Assembly (NCBI GenBank): GCA_024449915.1
Contig: JAMZAV010000321.1
Coordinates: 1 to 64,000 of the forward strand
From: Sweltsa coloradensis
Lineage: Eukaryota; Arthropoda; Insecta; Plecoptera; Chloroperlidae
Direction: 5' to 3'
Length of the DNA: 64,000 nt
Of this stretch, positions 28,301-40,300 are shown piece by piece. The notes under the pieces were generated by a model, which had not been told where the DNA came from, did not search any database, and worked only from the letters and a program-made list of their open reading frames with translations. The first letter of the stretch is position 1. Each line of letters begins with the position of its first letter. The position numbers and the translations under genes are program-made.

Positions 28301-31300
28301 GTAAGGTAGATTTGCCAGGGCACGATTAAATTGTGTACCGGTAACCAATCTATGAATGAATGCCATTCTCAAGGAACTTTGGCTTGGGTACAATTCAAAT
28401 GCATCTCGAGTGCAGTACTTTCGTGATTTTCAAATTACAATTACATGCAGGCAAATCGGTACTAGTTTGGTTATGTTGCACCCGGAGTTAGATATTCTTA
28501 TTTCTTGTAGGCTACAAGGCCACTTTTTTTATAACTTCAAGCACCTATAATTGAACGTAATTGAAAAAAACAATCATACGAAGATAGGCGGCACCGAACC
28601 GATATGAGCATTCAAAAGATCAATTTAATCAAAGGAACAATTAAATTTAGACGAGTCCGAAAACTAGAAACTTCCGGCTCGATTGTGGGCGTTCTTGTTT
28701 TAGTTTGCTTGTGATTGTGAACTTTCTTCAGTTGTACTACACAATAATACTCCAAGTAATTAATTACTAGAGTTTGCACATAGCGAGGGGGTGTGTGTTT
28801 TAATGTATAGGTTGAGGTAGCGGGGTACCGTAGGTCAACTAAGACGCCTGTTTATTTGGTGGGCGTATGGACATGGCCAAAATAAATATCCTACACTTTG
28901 CAACAAAAATAAAGCTCACAAAATGATTATTCTACTAAGATACTCACCTCTTTTTTTCATACTTTGATATCATAAAGTCTTTTATTTGCTGTTCATCTTT
29001 GGTATCTTCGCCATGGTTTGGGTCATACAACCCTAACCATATTTGTCTGCAGTGCTAAAACAAATCAACCACAAGTTACGAACAATGGCTTAGCGTAGGC
29101 TACTTAGGCCTAAGTTTATAAAACGCGAGTCTCTAGTAACAAATATGCTACAAGGGGCTAAAAGAGCTTGAAAGGGTGTTAAAGGGTATATTACCCCCAA
29201 AATGTATTTATCACATTACTATAGCACATTACTGAACTTAAGGCTATTCGACCGCATTTTTCTATTTTCCAAAATATGCTACCAAGTCAAAATATAGTGA
29301 ATGGCTTTGAAACCTGGCTATTTTAGAAAATCAAAAATATTTTTTTCAAATAATTGTTCTGATCCGGTACACGGCCAATATAGCCACCTCAAAGTAATTT
29401 CCAACTTCAATTTGCCAAGGCACACCATTCAACGTAGGGTGTTGTGATTTTGTGACATTAATTTTCAACTGTTTTTCTATAGACTGACTGAGAGTTTTTT
29501 TTTTTAAAACAATTGTCTTTCCTGCTAATTTTTTCGTTTGGCGGTATTTTTTACCGATTTGTACTGCCAAACAAAAAAATTTGCAGGAAAGACAATTGTT
29601 TAAAAAAATCTTTTTTCTCTCAGTCAGCCTATAGAAAACCAGTTGAAAATTAATGTCACAAAAACACAACACCCTGCGTTGAATGATGTGCCTTGGCGAA
29701 TTGAAGTTTGAAATTATTTTGGGATGGCTATCTATATTGGCCGTGTACCGGATCAGAAAAATTAAAAAAAAATATTTTTGATTTTCTAAAATAGCCAGGT
29801 TTTAAAGCCATTAACTATGTTTTGACTTGGTAGCATATTTTGGAAAATAGAAAAACGCGGTCGAATAGCCTTAAAAGGGTAGGGCCTATTTAACCGCTAA
29901 ACTTAAAAAATATATTTCATTCACGCTAACTGGTAATGAAGTTAGCAATTAACAGAAAAAATTATTGGGGCCACCATGACCTCCCAAAAAATTGTCAAAC
30001 ATGGCATTTTTCGAGCTAGGTCCCATCGGCAAAAATCTCCCATAATAAATAACATGGGGACGATCTTTATGTCCCGTGACCTTGAAGGAATTTGATCCAA
30101 AAAAATATTGGTCATTATTGACGTACTCTACAGCTTTTCCTGTAAATTCTCTATATTTTGTTTTGTAATTTGGGCAAGTAGTTCGGTCAAAATATGCTGA
30201 TTACCAAGATGGGGTGTGATTTTGGAATGCATATTTTTGCGTGTTTGAAGGTACAGTATATTTGGGCACAGTTTCAAGACACGATGTAAAAAATGGGCAT
30301 TTTAGATTTGTACTATGCTTTAGTATCTATGTGGACCAACAAAGAAGCAGGTTAAAGCCGATTTAAGAAATTTCCCAAAACACCAATTTTTGAAAATTTC
30401 TGGATCAAAAAAATTGAAAAATCCGTGTTTAATCACAGTTACAAGATATAATTTTTTAAACTGTCATTTTAGTGTAGTATTGTGCTGCAGATCATGTGGT
30501 AAGAAATAATTTTTTTGAGTTAATAGCCCCTTTAAAGGGTCTATTACCCTAAAAAAATATTTTTTACCACATAATCTATAGCATAATACTACACTCAAAT
30601 GACAGCTTAAAAAATTATATCTTACGTAACTTTGATTTTATATGAATTTTTAAATTTTTTTGATCAAGAAATTTGTGAAAATTGGCGTTTTGGGAAATTT
30701 TTTTTTAAATCAACTTTAACTTGCTTCTTTTTTGTTCCACATAGATAGGCCTACTAGAGCATCATACCAATCTAAAATGGCCCTTTATTACATCGTGCCT
30801 TGAAACTAAGAACAAACATACACTCAAAACACGCAAAAATATGCATTCCAAAATCACACCCTTTCTTAGTAATCAGCATATTTTGTCCGAACCACTTGCC
30901 CAAATTACAAAACAAAATATAGAGGATTTACAGAAAAGGCTGTCGAGTATGTCAATAATGGACGGTATTTTTTCGGATCAAAACCCTCCAAGGTCACGGA
31001 GCATAAAGATGGTCCCCATGTTATTTCTTTTGGGAGAGTTTTGCCGATGGGACCTAGCTCGAAAAATACTAAATTCAACATATTTTTCCGGGTCAAGGTG
31101 GACCCAATAATTTTTCTGTTGATTTCTAAATTCGTAACTACATAGTTAGCCTAAACGAAATATATTTTTTGAGTTTAGCGAGTGAATACCCATTTAAATA
31201 ATCCTTTAAAACACACTTTTAAGCATCTTTTTGTGAAAATGGTTTTGACCAATTTCTAAAATTGGTTTTAGCCAGCTTTATTTGTTTCACATAGATACTA

Positions 31301-34300
31301 GAGCTCTTAAGACTATGCACAAACATACACTCAAATACATAAAAATATAAGCCTACAACTAGATCCCAAAATTAAACATTTTCTTTGTAATCAGCATATT
31401 TTCAATTCTGACTGAATCACAAGCCCAAATTACAATTTAACAAAATGTAGTGCATGTACATGAATAGATATAGAAGTAGCCTAGTAATAGAACTAATTTT
31501 TAGTAACTTGAAGTTTGGCCGTGAAGAGTTGTTGGCAGCAAAGTACTGTCTCCTATAAGTAGATAACTAATTTGGACAGTCGCCCCACATTGATTGCCTG
31601 CTGGCGTGATCTTGCAAAAAGGGTGGCACTGGTACGGGATTTAAACTTTGATAACTTTGTTATAAGTTACTTCCATGATATGATAACTAATAAGTTACAA
31701 CCTAGGCCTATAAGCAGTGGTGTATTGCTAAAAAAAGAAGTGCCGGAACGCACCATGTACGATCGATTTTTTAAAACATGTGCATGATAGGCATAATATT
31801 TTACAGTATCAAGGGGCCAAGAGGTGCAGTTATCAATCAGTAAGAAACTAATTAGTTACTAATACAGTTGACGTTGAGTATTACTTTTTTGAATAATAAA
31901 AATGTCACTTATATGACTTACTCTCATAAGCAAGGATATAATTAGGCAAAACAATGTTTAGGTGTATTTCCATAAAGGAATTTCCAAAGTTGATCCACTG
32001 GACGTTCTGGGTGCTTGACTGATTAGATCTGGGTATCAACTGGACGCACTAATGCCAACACTTTTATTTTCTTCAGTGTTGACCGTGTGTACTAATTGAA
32101 TCTTATTATGAGTAACAAATGAGTTTGTGCATGTTTGTTTTTGTTTCGTATTCATTTTTAAACGCGAGTGATACTGCTTGAAAGTAAGTCGCGACACCAC
32201 TGAGAAAAACGAACACAACCCCATCCCCACCCCCTCATTAATTGTTGCATTGCGAAACCTCTGCAAAGACAACCCTGCCCTATCCTCTACATACATAATC
32301 CGTCGCCAACTTTTTTTTTCTTCTTCTTGAAAGATTCTTGTGATTGAGTGCCCCAATATTTTCAAGAACGTAACATGCTCATTGACCAGTGAGGCTTGAT
32401 TCAACAAAGCACGCATTATAAGCTAGCCCGGCCGTTACCTACCGCAATGTGAAGCTTTCACTAAGAAGCCTACAACTGACTAAAAGGAAGAAGCAAAAAT
32501 ATTATTTCAATTTACAATATTTCCTAGCACAAATATTCAATTTTGTGAACACATTTGAACCATTTAAATACTAGAAAAAGAAGAGGAACATCGTTCGGAC
32601 TCGAAAAAAAGTACCGGAACGTTGTTCTGGCGCGTTCCGGCCCCAATACACCACTGCCTATAAGCCAATGGGACACCAGAAATGCCCATGAAATACGCAT
32701 TTCCTGATAAATAAGACTATTGGCAATTTTTAAATGCACTCTGCACTTCAATATAGTCCTATATCTACCAACACATAAAATCTAAAATCAAATACTAAAA
32801 CATTTTCAAGGCATACCTCATTGCCTCGCGCTTTCATCGACTCAACTTCCTCCGGACTGAAACTTGCCATCGAGATTGACTTCACTCGGTGCGGTGGCGT
32901 CAAGCCGCGTCTGGAAACATTATAGTTAATAGTACCATATAGTGTTGGTTGCGGAAAGATTGATAGAGGCTGGGAGCCAACTGCTTACCTTGAAAGAGTT
33001 CGGCGGTTGTGTAGAGTAGAAGATCACATAAATATACGCAAATTACATTACATTACGACGAAACATTTCGGCTTGAACAGCCTTGTTCACCCGTCGGAGT
33101 TGAGAGAGTTACTAACTAAATAAATGGCTACTATTTACAAATATGTACAAGAGGGGCTGTTGGCGGTGGGGAGGGGAACTAGGGAAGGTCAGCCAGGTAA
33201 GGTAGTTCTCCGTTTCCCCTCTGGACTCCAAGGTTAGCGTAGGTTGAGGTTGGGAGGCTCACGGGAGCTGGTGACCATTTCCTGAGCTCTCCTTCACTGC
33301 AGTTGGGTGGTAATGCTTTTTTTTATATGCTGGCGTTGAAGCAGTCATTAAAACTCAGGTTATGAGTGGCTGCGTGTAGTGCCACTGGTTTGTCATTAGC
33401 CCTCACTGAATCATGCCTGTGCCCATACATTCTTTGCATCAGGGTGTTGGTGGTTAGGCCTATATACTCCGCGGGGCAATGCAGACATCTCAGTTGGTAT
33501 ATGATGTTTTTGGTGGTGCAGGTGTTGTGGTGCTTTATGGGATGTCATCTCCGTGGCTCTGGTCGAGAAGGCCAGGGCAGGTGTGGTGGGGATTGCTCTG
33601 GCAGGGGTAGGATCCTCTGGGTAGGGTGTCCTCCTTTTGTCTCCTCTGTAGGTCGTGTTTTACTAACATGTTACTCAGGTTTGGTGGACGTCTGAAGAAC
33701 ACTCTGGGGATGTTGTTGGCCAGGTGTTGTGTGGTAGCAGATAGGGCACCCCAAACAATAAAAAAAACATATCGATATCGTAAGGGGATATATCGATATT
33801 GTGATTCGATATAGAACTTTTCAAATCGAGTATCAATATCATTTTTTTTTTTAAATATGTTATTACGTTTTTCAGGCGTAGCTAAGGCCCCGCCGGGAAT
33901 GCAGACATGCCACTGTCCGTCCCATGAAGAACAATCACAACAATACTTGCGGCGGCCCTGCGAAGAGATAGAAGCTAAGACTTCTCTGTCTCTACCTCTC
34001 TCTCCCTGACTCTTGTCTGGACACTACAGTAGTGTAACAACTTGAGCTGCCTCTAAAGCAGGGGTCCCACGGTGCGTTGCTTGACGAGCCGCAGGTATGA
34101 AAAGGGTAGGATCGTCGCGCCACACGCCATGGGACCGGGTCGGCTCGGGCTTGCGCGACGTTGCTTGAGCTTCTCGTCAGTTGTCGGTAAATTTTGCACA
34201 AGCCAAAGAGAACGCGCAAGGGGTAATAAAAAATGGTCAGGTCAGGTAGTCCGGCTCGTACATGCTCGTTGAAGCGGTCCCACGAGGACCCACTGGCTCG

Positions 34301-37300
34301 CCACTCGTATGAATGAAAAGGCGAGATTTGTTTTGTTCTTCACCGTTTTGACCTTTTGAAATCCGTCCGTACAAGCCTCCTCAAGCCAGGCTCGGACAAG
34401 CAGGTGCAGGCTCGAGGCTTGACGAGCCACAAGCCGTGGGACCGCTCAGTTTTTAATGAACCCGTATACCTGCGGCTTGACAAGCCACCCCGAGCCAACC
34501 CAGGCTCGTCGAGCAACACCCGGTGGGACCCTGGCTTTATGCTTAGCTCATATGATTGCGATTTTCAAGATTAATTAATGAATGAGATTATAAACGTGGT
34601 CTTGTTATCTTATCTCATAACATAAACAAAACAAAGCAGCAAGAGTCTTGGCCCAAAGCCAAACTGACTAGCAATATGTAGGCCTAGTTGGTGGCGTGAG
34701 AGGGGGGTGAGGAGAGAGGAACAGCGCTGCAGAACCATAACTCACTGCCACACCAAGCATTTCTTGATTAAAAATATCAATTTTTTTCCTTCATATCGAT
34801 ATCGTATCGAATTATCAATATTGTTGGGCAGCTCTAGTAGCAGAGGATGCAAAGAGGTGGCTACCTCTTTTGAGGATCCCGTTGAGGATGTGTAGGCCAG
34901 GGTGCCACTGTGTCACCAAGGGTATTGTGTCTCAGGTTGGGTAGTCTAGATCCCCACAAATACAAAAATTTGTAAAAAAAAAACGGCAGCCAAGCTCTCC
35001 TTCAAAAGTCTTCGGCTGTGAATGCTGTGAGATATAAGTTAAACCAAGCTTTTCATTCTTTCTCCCTTGTTTCGCTTTGAAAAGAAGTAAGATCATTTCG
35101 CCTGTTGACGAGCGCCAAGTCAACGATTTTTGTGGTAAAAAAGTAAAATTTTAAAACTCGAAATCATAAAAGAATTGCTTGGCCATGAACCAAATTCAAT
35201 GGCCAAGCCATTTTTTTTATGATTTTGAGTTTAAAAATTTTACTTTTTAACCACAAAAATCGTTGGCTTGGCGCTCGTCAACAGGCAAAATGATCTTACT
35301 TCTTTTCAAAGCGAAACAGGGGAGAAATAATGAAAAGATTGGCTCAACAACAGCCGAAGACTTTTGAAGGAGAGCTTGGCTGCCGTTTTTTTTTTTACAA
35401 ATTTTTGTATTTGTAGGGAAAAAGCATCTGTTTGTTGTTTGTTTCCTATCAAGGCGTGATGATGGACTTTGATTAAATTTGTTAAGTTTAGAGTTGTTTT
35501 TTGACATTTTTGGGCCCAAGGTCCCCCCAAATTTGCCCCTTGTGTTTTAAGCGCTAGATATTTATAATGGTTAAGAGCATGTTTAATTTCAAGCTTGTAC
35601 AAATTACTACGCCTGAGAATTTTGGGTTTTGATTTTGATTTTCCCCGGTCCCTATTGCCCGGTTTTGGTTTTGAAAGCTAAAGTGATTACGCATTGAGAG
35701 ACATCTAAGTGTGGCCCAAGTTTCAAAGTTCTAAGATGAACCGTTTTCTCTGCATAGCGTCTTATTCATAAGAGTACGGAATTACCTAGCTTTTGATAAT
35801 TTTGATTTTCCTTGGTACTCGTTAGGTACCCAATTTTGCTTTCCATATTCAAAAGTGATAAAGAATCTTGTTAGGTACCCAATTTTGCTTTCCATATTCA
35901 AAAGTGATAAAGAATGAGAGAAATCAAAGTGAATTCCACATTTGAAACTTTTCAGTTGTAGCATTTTCTTTGAATGATTCATTTTTTAAAGTTCAGAGTA
36001 GTTTTTTGACATTTTTGGGCCCACGGTCTCCCCAAATTTAGTCCCTTGTGTTTTAGACGCTAGATATTTATAATGGTTAAGAGCATGTTTTATTTCAAGT
36101 TTGTACAAATTACTACCCCTTAGTAATTAAGTGTTTTGATTATCATCCAAATTTTGATTTTATCCGGTCCCTGTTACCCGATTTTGGTTTTGAAAGCAAA
36201 ATGCACTGCGTCTGAGGTACACCTAAGTGTGGTTCAAGTTTCATAGTTCTAAAATTTACCGTTTTCTCTGTGGGGCTAAATATAGCTCCGAGGAGAACTA
36301 ACTAACCAGCTAGCTAGCCACCCACCAACCCAGCCAGCCAGCCAGCAGGATTTTAACGATGTTGAGAGCCTTTTTTTAACACAGAACGGGTTGTCGGATC
36401 AGGTTGATTTTTTTTTTTTTGGTAGATCATGGACCACATACCAGGTCATATACCGAGTTTCAAGATTGTAACTCTTTCGGGGCGGCGTGTGCAGATAGCT
36501 GAAAACCCCCAACTCGGGTAGCTGTATATAGGGCCGCGAGTTCATAGTCGCCTAAGCAGTCGCATGCGCTTGGCTGCGGGCGACGACCGTCGCCCTAGAT
36601 AGGTTTGTCCGTGGTGGGGCGGTACACTTGTTGTTCGACTTGTTCTTGGGAATAACCTCGAGCAACAAAAGCATTCACAATGTGTTGGCAATAGTGTGCG
36701 AATATAGTTAGTTTCAGATAAGAATGCTATGGCCGAGGGATTGCACTGCAGCACTGTCGCCTTCTTTTCACTACGGCCACCGGTTAGGAAATAACTACAC
36801 ACAACAGCTCTCTAGAACCAGCAATATTCAGCATTAAAACTGCTTTCCAAAATGGAAATAACTTATAGTAGAGTCTTTACTTAAGACTAAGATGAACTGG
36901 AAGATGAAAATTTAAAAGAGTTGTGCGAGAATTGTGACACACTATGGAAATATATGACCACCCAAACACTAACATCGAGGTTGGCAGCAATTGTACGGGA
37001 AAATTTAAACATGATCAATAGCCCTACCAACAAGAGAACAAAAATTATATTTTCATACTGACTAGGCCGCTTCGTGAACACAATTCATCCATATAAATTG
37101 GGAGTGAAATGGTTTAATTATATTGTTCAATTAATACTCAAGGTATTAATCTCTATGGTTCAATTAAACAAAAAAAATATACCCGAAGAAGATTCAAATC
37201 CTTGGTGTGTATTCGGGTAATGTTCGGATTCGGTTAACTCGAAAGCGGTAAGCCTACCAGGGTACCCATTGCAATATCATCCCAATATAATGTTTGGATT

Positions 37301-40300
37301 CGGTTCTAAGCATGAAAGCGGTAAGCCTACCAGGGTACCCAGTGTCATCCCAATATAGGTTACTACACCCTATGGTAGTTTAATAATCCACTAAAAAGAC
37401 AGTCAGCACTTTAATTAAGCAAGCTGGCAATAGAAGACTCAGAAAAGAGTGAGGCCTACCGTCTACAGCCCTAATACCTAATGTAAGCCTACTCAGTGTA
37501 ATTAGGTAAGTTGGCCTAGGCTTAGTTATCTGCGATAGCCTAGGCCTAACTACTGGAAGTTTCATGCACACGAGTAGTATTAATTTTCCATCTGAAGCAA
37601 AGTATCAGTTTAAATTTGATCACCACATATTGTCTGTACAAAATGTAGGCTACATATATTGCATAAAAGCTAAGTTTTTACCCATACTGTAATTGAGATG
37701 AATAAATGTCAAGGTTTGCAGCCTTCTCGTGTTCATTTAATGTAAATGCCCTTGGCTTTGAAGCAGCTTGTGCATATAGTTATTATTAGTAGGTAGCCAA
37801 TACACTAAGTGTGGCAAACAAGTTCAGGCCTTCTGATAGTCCTACCAAGGTTAGAAAAGGCCTAAATAGGTTTGTTAATGTTTCAATTCTAATTTACTGT
37901 TTCGACATGGTTCCCATTTTTGATTGATTGATTCATGATTGATAGTCTTTATTTTCGTTGTACAATGGGTTACAGATGAATTATTTCAAATATTTCGGGT
38001 GAAAATTGAATGTCGAATTTAGTGATCCACAATGCAATGTAGAATTAGCTGAATGAAATGATCGAACTTTTTTGAATTGGACATTTAACATTGTAAAATA
38101 ATTGGACCGGGCTCTCCCCAACCATTTTAACTCGGAGCAAGTTTTGCCTTTTTCTGATTTTGGAGTCGCAAAAAAAGTATCATAAATTCGGTGAAATCTT
38201 GTTTGAATACCATATAAACCTAGTTAGTACACATTCCTATATTTTACTCAATTTCCAGACATTTTGACCCTATTTTCAATTCCATGATTTTTTCAGGTTT
38301 TCCACAATTGTTTTAAAGTGACGGGATGGTATAGACATAGGCCTTTTGATCAAACGAACGGTGGAAGATAGGATGCCCTGGAAAAATGTATGAAAGAAGG
38401 ATTGAAGAAGGAAGAAGAAGATTGGGAGGCCAAGGAAGAGATGGAAGGATATCATCCATAGGAGACTTGAGGCATGAGGAGAGAGCTGAGAAGATGTGGA
38501 AGAGATACAAAATTGTGGGAGGATAGAAAGGTGGAAAAATTTGGTTGCAAAATACAAGCTGACTGCCAGCAGGAAACGGTGATGGATAGGCCTACCCTTA
38601 ACGATGATGATGATGAAAGCATAGATAGATATATAGATTGTTGTAAATGGATCGGATACTAAAGCTTAAACGTGGCAGTTAGCTCTAGACTTTAGACTTA
38701 CGACGCAACATATCCAAATTCCCAAAAAACCTATTCAATGATGTAGGCCTAGGGTCTATGCATCCCTCTCTGCCTTCAGGGACACACATTTCTAGGTGGT
38801 CTGCATCCTGGATATGTTCTCTGCAGAGAGGACAAGTGGGTGAATCAACCACTCCTATTTTGTAAAGATGGGCCTGTAGGTAATTGTGGCCTGTTTTCAT
38901 CCGGAAATTTGCCACAACTACACTTCTTTCTTTCTTGTCCACTTTCTTCGCGACATTTCTTTCCTTTCTCAGCAACGGCTCCAATCGTTTCTCCGTACTA
39001 TTACCTACTTCATACTGCTTCCTTTACTCCATGTCAACTTGATAGTTGATTGTAATTTTAACAGACTGAAAAGTCAAAGCCTTCCCTGGCTGCTGCAACT
39101 TGGCTCCCATCTTTGCCAGATAGTCGGCCTTCTCATTGCCCATTATCGAGCAATGACTAAGAATCCACTGCAGGCATATTCTCATATGTGCAGATTTCTT
39201 AAAATCTGGGGGGGGGGGGGGGCTCAAAAAATCACTTGTTGCATAAAAAACTGAGGCCATTAAGTTTAGTTTTGATTACGTAATGCCTTTAGGGCCACAT
39301 GGCTATCCAAGTGTCAGATAAGCTTCCTTTTCCTACTTTGGTAACCCTGGTGACCAAAATTACTGAACAATTTATTAGGATGGTGTTTTTGTGGAAGAGG
39401 GGAAAATTTCAGATACGTCTAGTCCCAATTGCAGCATTATTCTGCTACTTTAAAGAAGAAATCCCGCACTTTGGATACATAGCACTGGGGCCCAAAGCAA
39501 CCATCACATTTTTATGGATAGTGTTTTTATTCTTTTTTTCTTCCTATGCCGAAAGCTTGATTCTTCAACCATTTTTCTTCCTAGCTATCCAAAATGATAG
39601 CCAGTGGCGTTCGTGAAAGTCGTCTTTGCTCTGGGGCCTCCTGCCACCAGTCCAGGGGGTACGTGGTCCTGACCCCATTGTAGTGGACCGAAATGAAAGA
39701 GTGAAAAATTTCCAATAGACCTACTAGGGATGGGACGTTTAAACGTTTAGTGGACGGTTAGAGGTTATTAAATTCGCAAAACGTTTAGTAGGGTGAGTAA
39801 GGGTAAAAATGAGACACTTTTTCAAACTTTGCCACCTAAAACAAAAAGTTGAAGAGATATTCAAAAACAATAAATATGTGCTGAAAGTGTGTTTCAAGGT
39901 GATCAAAGTGCAATATGCTATAATATATCAAGCTTATAGATTAGTATATTTAAAAAATAAAAACTGTGTCTCATTTTTACCCACACCTTGGGGGCAAATA
40001 TATGAGACACCCCTGGGGCAAAACTGAGACAGGTGGCTAGCTCTTAGAGGATGTGGAAGAGGATTGTGGCGGGGTAAAATTAAGACAGTGAGGGGCATTT
40101 TCTACGCAATGCAAAAAAAAAATTTGAATCGCTTGATTAGTTTAGAAAATACAAACATGACAAGTTCGATATATTTTAACGACGAGAAAAAGGTACTTTT
40201 CATAGAGTAGGTAAAGTCATAAACATCTTCATAAAAATATCAGAATACTTGCAAAAATTTGTTGAAAATGTATTTTAATAGGAACAGAAGGGGGAAAAAA

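Noticed and set aside
32036..32416. 126-codon open frame inside the hAT element at 31715
   Set aside because: Composition shows no transposase motif; with one strand AT-rich it can be chance.
39726..39788. Left end of another TAGGGATG-type MITE around the pogo-like element
   Set aside because: TAGGGATGGGACGTTTAAACG looks like a terminus, but no mirror end was found to the right of 41590.
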